In this document: piece by piece, positions 23,844 through 31,043 of the stretch | Numbering within the stretch: the first letter of the stretch is position 1 | How the letters are laid out: each line of letters opens with the position of its first letter | Assembly (NCBI GenBank): GCA_900764755.1 | Contig: CAAFPE010000060.1 | Location: 1 to 31,154, forward strand | DNA: 31,154 bases | Direction: 5' to 3' | From: an uncultured Oscillospiraceae bacterium | GTDB lineage: Bacteria > Bacillota > Clostridia > Oscillospirales > Oscillospiraceae | Program-made: the position numbers and the translations under genes | The notes under the pieces: generated by a model | Databases searched by the model: none | The model's input: only the letters and a program-made list of their open reading frames with translations | Told to the model about the DNA's origin: nothing

Positions 23844-24693
23844 TGAGGGCACCTCCTCCCAGGCGGCAGAGATGGTCTCTCTTCCGCTCTGCTTCAAATT
23901 CGCGGTAGGTGGCGTTGCGGGCGATCACCTCGTCGAAGTCCACCTGATGGCCGTCAAAGTCCGGACCATCCACGCAGGCGAACTTCACCTCGCCGCCCAC
24001 GGTGAGGCGGCAGCCGCCGCACATCCCGGTGCCATCGATCATAATGGGGTTCATGCTGACGGTAGTGGGGATGCTGTACTTCTCCGTCAGCTTACAGGCA
24101 AACTTCATCATCATCAGAGGTCCGATGGCAAAGACGTGGTCGAACTTGACCCCGCTCTGGATGAGCTCCTCCAGCTTGCCGGTGACGAAACCGTGATAGC
24201 CATAGGTGCCGTCGTCCGTGCAGATATGAAGGTCGGTGCAGGCGTGGGACATCTCCTCCTCCAGGATGACAATGTCCTTCGTCTTAAAGCCGCCGATCAG
24301 GTCCACCTGGTTGCCCGCCTCGTGCAGGGCGCGGGCCACCGGCAGCGCGATGGCGCAGCCCAGGCCGCCGCCCAGGACGGCCACCCGGCCCAGATCCTCC
24401 ACATGGGTGGGCTCACCCAGGGGGCCCACAAAGTCGTGCAGGCAGTCACCCTCGTTCAGCTGATCCAGGGCCAGGGTCGTGCCGCCCACCTTCTGGAAGA
24501 TGACGGTGATGGTCCCGTTCTCCTGGTCCGCACTGGAGATGGTCAGCGGGATACGCTCTCCATTCTCGTCCACTCGCAGGATGATGAACTGTCCAGCCTT
24601 CGCCTTGGCAGCCACCAGGGGCGCATGGACGGAGATCTGGCTGATCTCCGGCGTGAGCACCTTCTTCTTCACAATTTGATACTGCTGTTTCAC
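23836..24693 (-). CDS. nfnA: Ferredoxin-NADP+ reductase subunit alpha (NfnA-like)
   Basis: The 285-residue protein has a ferredoxin-reductase-type FAD domain (AGQFIILRVDENGERIPLTI), an NAD-binding domain with VAVLGGGLGCAIALPVARAL, and a C-terminal [2Fe-2S] site in DGTGMCGGCRLTV plus FACVDGPDFDGH. This is the layout of NfnA and of dihydroorotate dehydrogenase electron-transfer subunits. The partner gene downstream settles it as NfnA. The start is GTG at 24693 after GAGGAG; the open frame upstream to 25071 is antisense to the nucleotidase and is not coding. The stop overlaps nfnB by 8 bp. No clear promoter was seen in the 110-bp gap upstream. Confidence 0.9.
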   Translation of the reverse strand: MKQQYQIVKKKVLTPEISQISVHAPLVAAKAKAGQFIILRVDENGERIPLTISSADQENGTITVIFQKVGGTTLALDQLNEGDCLHDFVGPLGEPTHVEDLGRVAVLGGGLGCAIALPVARALHEAGNQVDLIGGFKTKDIVILEEEMSHACTDLHICTDDGTYGYHGFVTGKLEELIQSGVKFDHVFAIGPLMMMKFACKLTEKYSIPTTVSMNPIMIDGTGMCGGCRLTVGGEVKFACVDGPDFDGHQVDFDEVIARNATYREFEAERKRDHLCRLGGGALNG

Positions 24694-24773
24694 GGTTTCT
24701 CCTCCTCGAATCGCATTCAGTCGGCCGCTCCTCCTCGGAAGCTGCGGTCTCCCCCTGCGTTCAAATATCAAAC

Positions 24774-24790
24774 GCGCGGCCCCGCCGCGC
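24774..24790 (-). terminator. Weak hairpin after the 5'-nucleotidase
   Basis: GCGCGG (24774-24779) pairs with CCGCGC (24785-24790) around a 5-nt loop. On the minus strand it is followed by GTTTGATATTTG, a poor T tract. It may attenuate transcription between the nucleotidase and nfnA. Confidence 0.4.
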
Positions 24791-24803
24791 AGGGACAACA
24801 AAT

Positions 24804-26765
24804 TCAGAACAGCCTGCGGCGTCGGTATCCGCCTCCCCGGCGGCCTCTCCGCCGGGACCGGATGGCCCAGCGCACCAGCAGCACCACTGCCGCCGCGGCC
24901 AGCGCCAGCAGAGCCAGCGCGGCAAACCCGATCCAGTTCAAATGCCCCAGCAGCTGCCCGGGGCTCCAGCTGTGGCTTACCTGCTTGCGGCCGTCCCCGC
25001 CGGACAGGGCATAGGCATTTGGGACGCCCTTCTCTCCAAAGGAGCGGAGATAGGCCGCCAGGGCGTACCACTCCTTGATCTCATTCCCGTTCCGGTCCCG
25101 GAGGATGCGCTGGGAAAAATCCGTCACAGGCTCCCCATGCTCGTCCTTGGGCACGATGGACAATAGGCCGAAGGAGCGGTCCTTCACCGTATCCAGCATC
25201 TGGGCAGAATACATCCCGGTGACCACCCGGTAGAGCCGGTCGTTCTCCAGGTCGTTTTTCCATATCTCTGTCTCAGTGTGTTTTTCCGACAGAACGGTCG
25301 TTTTTTCTCCCGTGAGCCACACGCCGGTCACCCGGTTGAAGGGCACCCGGTGACTATTGAAGGAATAGGACATCCCCGCCGTATACAGCTGGGCCGCCGG
25401 CATAAGGGGGGTCACCGAGGCGTCCACCTCGGCCACCGCCCGCAGCTCCTTCCCCGTCAGATAGCAGGACACCAGAGGGAACCCGGCGCTTCCGTCCTCC
25501 CCTACTCCCATGGACAGCACATCAAAGGCCATGGAGGCGGTGAGCTCTCCCGCGTACAGCGGCGCGCGGAGCACGCCGTCCGCCGTCACTGCCACGGTGG
25601 ACTGCCCGGGCTCCAGGCCCGCCAGCTGCTCCGCGGCCCACAGATAGGCGTCCGCCGTCAACTCTCCCAAGGCGCTGCCCATCTGGACCCCGGGCTCTGG
25701 AGTGGGCAGGTCAAAACTCAGTTGGGTGAGGCGCTGGTTATAGGTCAGCCCGTACGGGGCCAGATAGCTGCTGCTCACCTGGCCCTTCCAGTCCTCGATC
25801 AGGGCGGCAATCTTCGGGTCGCTCTCCCATGTCTCATCAATGGGGATCAGACGGTAGTCCATCAGGGTCTTTTCCCCCACATCATTCCAGGACAGGGTGA
25901 TAGACCCCAGGTTCTTCCCATACTCCCCGGCGGAGACGATATAGGTCTCACCAGCAAGGATGGGCTCTTCCAGCGCAGTATGGGTGTGTCCGGAGACGAT
26001 CAGGTCGATTCCCTCCACCGCCCGGGCCAGCTCCTCATCCTCCGATGGGCCCTCCGCACTGGTCCCGCCATGGGACAGGCAGATGATGACCTGGGCCCCC
26101 TGCTCCTCCAGCCGCTTCACACACCGGCGGGCAGCCCGGACCGGGTCCTCCAGGGCAAAGCCGGAGGTGGGGGCGCAGTCGTGGGCGTCCCGGCCCATCA
26201 GGCCGAAGATCCCATAGGTCACGCCGCCCCGCTCCAGCAGCAAGGACTCCTCCACACCGTATGCGGCCATGGCCCGCTGGAGATCCAGCCGATCCGGGCT
26301 GTCCTCCTCAGGCCGGTAGTTGGCCAGAAGAAGGGCCGGGGTCTCCTCCCCGCTCCTGCGAGCGGCGGTGAGCATCCCGCCAAACCCCAGGCCGGTATAG
26401 TCAAATTCGTGGTTGCCCGCCGTCACAGCGTCATAGCCCATGGCGCCCATAGTGCGCAGCTCCGCTGCCTGGGTGGTATATAGGCTCTGGATCAGGGACC
26501 CCACAGAGAAGTCCCCGCCGTCCACGGTCAGCGCTCCCGGATGGGCGGACCGCTCCTCCTTCAGCGCGGAGGCCAGACGGGCATAGCCCCCTGCTGTCCC
26601 CCCGCTCCCGTCCTTCCGGGGCAGAAAGCTGGAGTGGAGGTCGTGGGTAAACAAAATGGTGGCGGAACCAGTCTTCCCTTCTGCCGCCCACACTCCGGGC
26701 AGCAGGACACAGCACAGCAGGACAGCCGCAGCCATCAGCCTGCTCCAGCGTCTCAACAGCTCCAC
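24804..26765 (-). CDS. Surface 5'-nucleotidase / bifunctional metallophosphatase
   Basis: This is an exported enzyme of the UshA/5'-nucleotidase family that removes phosphate from nucleotides outside the cell. Residues 1-28 are a signal peptide ending VWAA. The metallophosphatase domain has D42-x-H44 (HDLHSS), GGDFSVGS with Asp85, and GNHEFDY (118-124). SHGGTS and SGHTHTA follow. A 5'-nucleotidase C-terminal domain comes next. Near the C-terminus a membrane segment (about 606-628) is followed by a very arginine-rich tail, so the protein would be anchored in the membrane. The start is GTG at 26765 after a run of G. The length (653) suits the family plus the anchor. Confidence 0.9.
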   Translation of the reverse strand: MELLRRWSRLMAAAVLLCCVLLPGVWAAEGKTGSATILFTHDLHSSFLPRKDGSGGTAGGYARLASALKEERSAHPGALTVDGGDFSVGSLIQSLYTTQAAELRTMGAMGYDAVTAGNHEFDYTGLGFGGMLTAARRSGEETPALLLANYRPEEDSPDRLDLQRAMAAYGVEESLLLERGGVTYGIFGLMGRDAHDCAPTSGFALEDPVRAARRCVKRLEEQGAQVIICLSHGGTSAEGPSEDEELARAVEGIDLIVSGHTHTALEEPILAGETYIVSAGEYGKNLGSITLSWNDVGEKTLMDYRLIPIDETWESDPKIAALIEDWKGQVSSSYLAPYGLTYNQRLTQLSFDLPTPEPGVQMGSALGELTADAYLWAAEQLAGLEPGQSTVAVTADGVLRAPLYAGELTASMAFDVLSMGVGEDGSAGFPLVSCYLTGKELRAVAEVDASVTPLMPAAQLYTAGMSYSFNSHRVPFNRVTGVWLTGEKTTVLSEKHTETEIWKNDLENDRLYRVVTGMYSAQMLDTVKDRSFGLLSIVPKDEHGEPVTDFSQRILRDRNGNEIKEWYALAAYLRSFGEKGVPNAYALSGGDGRKQVSHSWSPGQLLGHLNWIGFAALALLALAAAAVVLLVRWAIRSRRRGRRGGGYRRRRLF

Positions 26766-26804
26766 TGTGTCCCCCCCTCATTTCATATCGATCTGACAGC
26801 CCTT

Positions 26805-26833
26805 ATTCTGCCACAAAATCCTTCATTTCGCAA
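26805..26833 (-). promoter_or_regulatory. Promoter of the 5'-nucleotidase
   Basis: On the minus strand TTGCGA (26828-26833) and CAGAAT (26805-26810) are 17 bp apart, about 40 bp from the GTG start. Confidence 0.6.
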
Positions 26834-26909
26834 GAGGGATTTCACACCTCCACCCCGCTCTGCCCCTACCCATATCCAGTATAGTGTAAAAATTTCCAAT
26901 ATCATATCC

Positions 26910-26958
26910 TTGAAAATTTCGACTGTTTTCCCTATGATTTTTCCAGGGCGCATAGGGA
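26910..26958 (+). promoter_or_regulatory. Promoter and inverted repeat of the XRE regulator
   Basis: TTGAAA (26910-26915) and TATGAT (26933-26938) are 17 bp apart. TCCCTATG (26929-26936) and CATAGGGA (26951-26958) form an inverted repeat spanning the -10 and the likely transcript start, a candidate operator. The leader to the start codon is about 80 nt. Confidence 0.65.
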
Positions 26959-27025
26959 GACACAATCGTTCACACACTTCTCTGTGCTCCGCCCAAATCT
27001 CTCTGGAAAGTGAGATGATCCCGCG

Positions 27026-27409
27026 ATGCCGCTGGAAACCACAGATTCCCTCAACCAAAGTCTCACCCGGAACCTCCGCCTGATCTACCGGGCCAGACGC
27101 ACCACACTGGAGGAATTCTCCTGTGAACTTGGGATCGGGCACTCCACCCTGAGAAATATCCTGCGTGGTCAGGGCAATTCCACTCTGGGGACAGTGGAGC
27201 AGATTGCGCAAAACCTGGGGATTGCGCCTCAGGTCCTGCTGACCAACCAGAACACTGAGGAATGTCTGCTCTCCGCCCTTCTCCTTCTGGAGGCGGTGGG
27301 CTGTCTCCGGCCCCTCGACCCCGGACAGAAGAGACAGACCGCCCTTCTGCTCTCCCAGCTGCTGGAACTGCTTCCTCCCACCGGTCCCCGGTCCCGGCTC
27401 AGCGAATGA
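27026..27409 (+). CDS. XRE-family helix-turn-helix regulator
   Basis: The 127-residue protein has an N-terminal HTH_3 domain at about 14-72: LTRNLRLIYRARRTTLEEFS, then CELGIGHSTLRNILRGQGN, then VEQIAQNLGIAPQVLL. A helical Leu-rich C-terminal part (about 78-115) may be a dimerisation region. It has a clear promoter but only a weak ribosome binding site before the ATG. Its last codons overlap the end of the convergent asparaginase gene by 11 bp. The targets are unknown; the inverted repeat in its own promoter suggests autoregulation. Confidence 0.88.
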   Translation: MPLETTDSLNQSLTRNLRLIYRARRTTLEEFSCELGIGHSTLRNILRGQGNSTLGTVEQIAQNLGIAPQVLLTNQNTEECLLSALLLLEAVGCLRPLDPGQKRQTALLLSQLLELLPPTGPRSRLSE

Positions 27410-28397
27410 TGTCCCACTGGACCGGCCGGTAGAACAGTCTGCGGACCTCCCCGGGATCCCGGGTCTGTCCCAGCACCCACATCAGCTTGGTGGCCGCCGT
27501 CTCCAGCGTCATGTTGTACGCCTCCATCAGCTGGTACTTCTCCTTCACCTGATAGCCCACCTGATAGACTGCCATATCGCTGCCCTCATAGGGGACCTGG
27601 GTCATCATCACAATGGTCTTGCCTGCCTGCAGCCAGTCCTCCATGGCCCGTGCAAAGGGGCCGCTGCCTCCTCCGGGCACTCCGCCCACCCCAAAACTCT
27701 GGAGGATCACCGCCTCATAGCTGTCCCGCAGGGCAGAAAGGGCATCCGCCCCCATCCCCGGGATCAGAGTGAGCAGCAGCACCCGCTCCTCCAGACGGTG
27801 GAAAAACTCGGGGCCGTCCCTGTGATCCAGTTCAGCCAGATACCGGATCAGACGTCCGTCCCGGATGATGGCCAACTCCGGATAGTCCACGCTGGAGAAG
27901 GCGTTGAAGCTCTTGGTCCGCTCCTTCCGGGCCCGGGTGCCGGAGATCACCTTGCCGTCAAAGACAAGACTCATCCCCCGGGAGCCCTCCGCCGCTGCGT
28001 ACAGGAAGGCGTTGTACAGGTTCATCCGGGCGTCGGTGTTCTCCATACAGATGGACCGCTGAGAGCCAGTGAGCACGATGGGCTTGAGGGAGCGCTGGAT
28101 CAGGTAGGACAGGGCCGCCGCCGTATAGGCCATGGTGTCCGTGCCGTGGGTCACCACAAATCCGTCGTAGTCCCGGTACCGCGTCTCGATGGCCCGGGCA
28201 ATGCTCAGCCAGTGGGAGGGACCTATGTTGGTGCTGTCCAGATTCATCAGCTGGACGGTCTCCACCTGGCACAGCTCCCCGATCCCCGGCACATAGCCCA
28301 GCAGCTCCTCCGAGGTGATGGCCGGGGCCAGGCCCTGGCCGCTCTCCCGGGAGGCGATAGTCCCTCCGGTGGCCAGCATCAGGATGCGCTTTTTCAT
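27399..28397 (-). CDS. Type I-like L-asparaginase
   Basis: The enzyme hydrolyses asparagine to aspartate and ammonia. The 332-residue protein has the first catalytic threonine in ATGGTIAS (Thr13) and the second in THGTDTMAYTA (Thr86-Asp87). A Lys lies in the RTKSFNAFSS segment, and LTGSQ comes before it. No signal peptide is present, which favours the cytoplasmic type. The ATG at 28397 has a GGGAGTGGAG site; the in-frame extension upstream to 28469 runs through an intergenic hairpin. It follows the EFR1 gene by 79 bp. Confidence 0.92.
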   Translation of the reverse strand: MKKRILMLATGGTIASRESGQGLAPAITSEELLGYVPGIGELCQVETVQLMNLDSTNIGPSHWLSIARAIETRYRDYDGFVVTHGTDTMAYTAAALSYLIQRSLKPIVLTGSQRSICMENTDARMNLYNAFLYAAAEGSRGMSLVFDGKVISGTRARKERTKSFNAFSSVDYPELAIIRDGRLIRYLAELDHRDGPEFFHRLEERVLLLTLIPGMGADALSALRDSYEAVILQSFGVGGVPGGGSGPFARAMEDWLQAGKTIVMMTQVPYEGSDMAVYQVGYQVKEKYQLMEAYNMTLETAATKLMWVLGQTRDPGEVRRLFYRPVQWDIIR

Positions 28398-28424
28398 CTC
28401 TCCACTCCCTTCCCAGCAAAGCAG

Positions 28425-28458
28425 GCTGCCGGGGCCGTCTGAGCGCGGTCCCGGCAGC
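28425..28458 (-). other. Intercistronic hairpin between EFR1 and asparaginase genes
   Basis: GCTGCCGGG (28425-28433) pairs with CCCGGCAGC (28450-28458) around a 16-nt loop. No T run follows on either strand, so it is more likely an RNA-processing or attenuating hairpin than a terminator. Confidence 0.45.
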
Positions 28459-28476
28459 ACTTGCACCATTCTGTCC

Positions 28477-29220
28477 TTACAGGAATACCTCCACAGGCCG
28501 GCGCTCAGAGAACTTCTCCGTCAGCCGGCTGGCGATGGCCGCCGAGTTATAGCCCAGCGCCCCCACCGGGCACCGGGACACACAGGCCATACAGCTGATG
28601 CACTTCTCCACATCCCACAGCAGGGTCTTAGGGTCCATGGCCCCGGTCGGGCACACTTTGGCACAGAAGCCGCAGCCCAGGCAGGTATCCCAGTCCCGGT
28701 CCTTCTTCACCGGGACGGCGGGGTGGGCGGGGGGCTCCGGATCCCCAGGCACCGCCACGCTGTCCGCCGCACCGGAGGCCAGCTTGTCCTTCACGCCCTG
28801 GGCAAAGCGGGCCAGGATCTCAAGATCCTCCTCATCCGGGCGTCCCACCCCCAGGGTCGGTGCAAAGATGTGGGGGGTGATGACCGCGGCCGCCCCCACA
28901 CAGCGGAAGCCCTGGGCCTCCATCAGCCGCTTCATCTGGGCCAGGGCGTTGTCATAGTGCCGGTTGCCGTACGTCGCCATCAGCACACAGGGCGTATTCT
29001 CCCCGTTCAGGCCATCCAGCAAACCGGGTACCGCCGGGATCTGTCCGGCGTACACCGGCAGGGCCAGGACCAACAGATCCTCCGGACCAAGGCTCCGGCT
29101 CTCCTTTTTGGGTCCGGTGAGCTCCACCAGATCCGCCTCCCCGCTGAACAGCCCGCATAGGGCCTCCAGCGCCCGCTTAGTGCCCCCTGTTGGACTGAAA
29201 TACGCGCCTGTTACCTTCAT
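28477..29220 (-). CDS. EFR1-type flavodoxin-ferredoxin fusion protein
   Basis: The 247-residue protein has an N-terminal flavodoxin-like domain (FSPTGGTKRALEAL at 8-21, then LALPVYAGQIP). The C-terminal part is a 2x[4Fe-4S] ferredoxin with Cys180, 183, 186, 190 and Cys207, 210, 213, 217. This EFR1 layout is frequent in Clostridia and is thought to serve electron transfer between FMN and clusters; its partners are unknown. AAGGGGAAA is the ribosome binding site. It marks the last clearly GC-rich gene before the mobile-type DNA to the right. Confidence 0.92.
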   Translation of the reverse strand: MKVTGAYFSPTGGTKRALEALCGLFSGEADLVELTGPKKESRSLGPEDLLVLALPVYAGQIPAVPGLLDGLNGENTPCVLMATYGNRHYDNALAQMKRLMEAQGFRCVGAAAVITPHIFAPTLGVGRPDEEDLEILARFAQGVKDKLASGAADSVAVPGDPEPPAHPAVPVKKDRDWDTCLGCGFCAKVCPTGAMDPKTLLWDVEKCISCMACVSRCPVGALGYNSAAIASRLTEKFSERRPVEVFL

Positions 29221-29385
29221 CTGAAATTTCCCCTTTCTCTTATAGTTGGCTCCCTGCTTTTCTGGAATAAAATCTGCAAATGGAATATGTGAAAAGAGAG
29301 GGCCGGAAGGGTAGTTTCCAATAAGACAGTATGAGACATTCCTGACATAGGGTAGCTGCCGTACAGGAGTGCGACAAGAAAAAAT

Positions 29386-29423
29386 GGCGATACTTGGTTT
29401 TCACAACCAGGTATCGCCTTTTT
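29386..29423 (+). terminator. Terminator or attenuator hairpin before tnpV
   Basis: GGCGATACTTGGTT (29386-29399) pairs with AACCAGGTATCGCC (29405-29418) with one wobble, followed by five T. It lies only 40 bp before tnpV, so it is either a leader attenuator of tnpV or the end of a lost upstream gene. The remaining 29221-29385 shows no credible gene. Confidence 0.7.
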
Positions 29424-29464
29424 CTATCCAAATCGAATGTTTGATACTATTATTGGAGGTACAT

Positions 29465-29920
29465 ATGATGCAGGAACTGAACTATATTCGTTGTGGCGAC
29501 TACTATATTCCCGATATTCGCTTGCCGGAAGAAACCAGACCCATTGGCCGTTGGGGACGGATGTACAGAGAGTATCTGAGGGAACATCATCCTATCCGCT
29601 TTGATGACCTTTGCTTGACCGGAGAATTGTGGACTTATCTGGCCGACTTGAACGAGCAGGCACAGAGCCATCTGGAGGTCATTATTGAGCAAATGAAGGC
29701 TTCTGAGGGCGTGACAGAGGCATTGAAAGCAGCTGACCAGATGGCATGGGTTGGAGCCATGAACAGCATCCGTAATCGTGCAGAGGAGATTGTCCTTGCC
29801 GAATTGATCTACGAGGAGGATGTGGTATGTGAATCCTTGAAGAATTTTGGTACGGCAACCTTGAGCCAACAGAGTATAACACATCTGCTTGCAAAGAAAA
29901 CAAAAAGCTGTTGGAGTTGA
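29465..29920 (+). CDS. tnpV: TnpV-family transposon protein with aberrant C-terminus
   Basis: TnpV proteins are small proteins of Tn4451-type and related clostridial elements; their role is not established. Landmarks are YIRCGDYYIPDIRLPEE, PIGRWGRMYREYL, LWTYLADLNEQAQ and EALKAADQMAWVGAMNSIRN. Related proteins usually end close to AELIY. Here the frame runs on for about 32 residues into the next gene without similarity, so the native stop seems lost. Two ATGs (29465, 29468) follow GGAGG; either could be used. The AT-rich composition differs from the genes to the left. Confidence 0.82.
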   Translation: MMQELNYIRCGDYYIPDIRLPEETRPIGRWGRMYREYLREHHPIRFDDLCLTGELWTYLADLNEQAQSHLEVIIEQMKASEGVTEALKAADQMAWVGAMNSIRNRAEEIVLAELIYEEDVVCESLKNFGTATLSQQSITHLLAKKTKSCWS

Positions 29921-30090
29921 TCTGCAGGAACGAAGAAAAGCTCAAAGCTACTATGACGGACGAGCAGAAGGAGTTGTTTGATAAATACGCCGACTGTGTG
30001 CGAGAATACCAGACAATCACCGATTGCTTACTGTTCCAGAGCAGCTTTAAGTTGGGTGCAAGAATGATGTCGGAAGTCATGGAAGAATAA
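29827..30090 (+). pseudogene. DUF6809-like mobile-element gene with stop at codon 2
   Basis: A frame ending at the TAA at 30088-30090 reads ILEEFWYGNLEPTEYN near its start, then NEEKLKATMTDEQKELFDKY and SSFKLGARMMSEVMEE. That is the pattern of DUF6809 proteins often found beside tnpV. GAGGAGG is perfectly spaced before the ATG at 29827, but the next codon is TGA (29830-29832), followed directly by ATC CTT GAA. No other usual start codon lies before ILEE. A single change (for example CGA to TGA) would explain it. The first part overlaps the aberrant end of tnpV in another frame. Confidence 0.65.
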
Positions 30091-30104
30091 ACGAATACAT
30101 ACCT

Positions 30105-30134
30105 GGGACTTGTACTCTAAAGGGTACAAGTCCC
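30105..30134 (+). terminator. Hairpin after the DUF6809-like gene
   Basis: GGGACTTGTAC (30105-30115) pairs perfectly with GTACAAGTCCC (30124-30134). The tail CTCTTCC is T-poor, so termination may be partial. Confidence 0.65.
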
Positions 30135-30162
30135 CTCTTCCGCAAGTATTCTTCTTAATCTG

Positions 30163-30191
30163 TTGAAATATTCACGATTTCGTGATATGAT
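30163..30191 (+). promoter_or_regulatory. Promoter of the small XRE repressor with internal dyad
   Basis: TTGAAA (30163-30168) and TATGAT (30186-30191) are 17 bp apart. The dyad TCACGA-TT-TCGTGA (30172-30185) fills the space between them, the classic place for an autorepressor operator. Confidence 0.75.
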
Positions 30192-30217
30192 GTAGGGCAG
30201 TTAAGGAGGATGTCTCT

Positions 30218-30427
30218 ATGGCTGTATCATATAAAAAACTGTTTCATCTTATGATTGATAAGGGAATGACCAATGCCGAGCTGATGGAAAAAGCGGGATT
30301 TAGCGCAAACATCATTACCCGAATCAAGCGAGACAATTATATTTCTCTCGATTCCATTGAGAAGATCTGCAAAACCCTCCAATGTGGGGTTGATGATATT
30401 TTAGAATTTACAACGGAAGACGAATAA
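30218..30427 (+). CDS. Small XRE/Cro-type DNA-binding protein
   Basis: The 69-residue protein is essentially one helix-turn-helix domain: YKKLFHLMIDKGMTNAELME, AGFSANIITRIKRDNYISLD, then IEKICKTLQCGVDDILEF. AAGGAGG lies before the ATG at 30218. Such proteins commonly stand just upstream of methyltransferase or mobility genes in clostridial elements, as here. The dyad in its promoter suggests self-repression, possibly controlling the following methyltransferase too. Confidence 0.9.
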   Translation: MAVSYKKLFHLMIDKGMTNAELMEKAGFSANIITRIKRDNYISLDSIEKICKTLQCGVDDILEFTTEDE

Positions 30428-30467
30428 AGAGCTGTGTCCGATATGACTAAGACCGGCAAGCTGAGCA

Positions 30468-31043
30468 ATGACGTTTAAGCGGCTCGACGAAGTTCTGCTG
30501 TTTTTTGGGATGGATTTCGAGGGAATTGTCGAACAAGTCAATAAAGAAATAAACAAACAAGCAGAGGAGATTATGGCTAATACCAATACCTACAAAGGTA
30601 TTTATGCAATGCACAAATATTGGGGGAAAAAACCTTTTAATGAAATATCAAAATTTATAGAAAAATACACTATGCCCGGGGAAGTGGTTCTCGATAGTTT
30701 CTGCGGTTCGGGTGTCACATTAATTGAAGCGCTAAAAGCAAACAGAAAATGTATCGGAGTTGATCTCAATCCTTTAGCTATTAAGTTGGCAAAAGTGTCA
30801 ATGACAGCTGTTGACATTGATGAAGTTAATCGCCAATTTAAGGTTATCACAAAAAAGCTAAAAGCAACCATTAACAGTCTGTATGAACTCGAATATGATG
30901 GAGAACCGACACTTGTAACACATACAATTTGGAAGAATGATATGCCTATTGAGGTATGGTATTCTACAAAGTACAGTTTACAAGGGACTACACAGGGTAG
31001 GTATCTGACGGGAGGGGTGCCGCCAGTCAGATTTTCCATGTGA
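30468..31043 (+). pseudogene. DNA methyltransferase, 5' part only (interrupted)
   Basis: The frame contains YAMHKYWGKKPFNEISKFIE, the SAM-binding motif VVLDSFCGSGVTLIEAL and the following strand CIGVDLNPLAIKLAK. These fit an amino-methyltransferase of the group with an N-terminal HKYWGKKP motif. The catalytic (D/N)PP(Y/F) motif is not reached. After about WYST (near 30970) the frame enters unrelated DNA and stops at 31041-31043, where a serine recombinase end begins on the other strand. The protein is therefore cut to about 170 native residues of a presumably much longer enzyme. The start is uncertain: ATG 30468 or ATG 30573 (MANTNTYKGIYAMH). Confidence 0.7.

Noticed and set aside
26783..27211. 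A 142-codon minus-strand ORF over the XRE promoter.
   Set aside because: It runs antisense to the XRE gene and through both promoters, with no family features.
29240..29431. A 63-codon minus-strand ORF in the gap left of tnpV.
   Set aside because: No ribosome binding site, no similarity, and it crosses the terminator hairpin.
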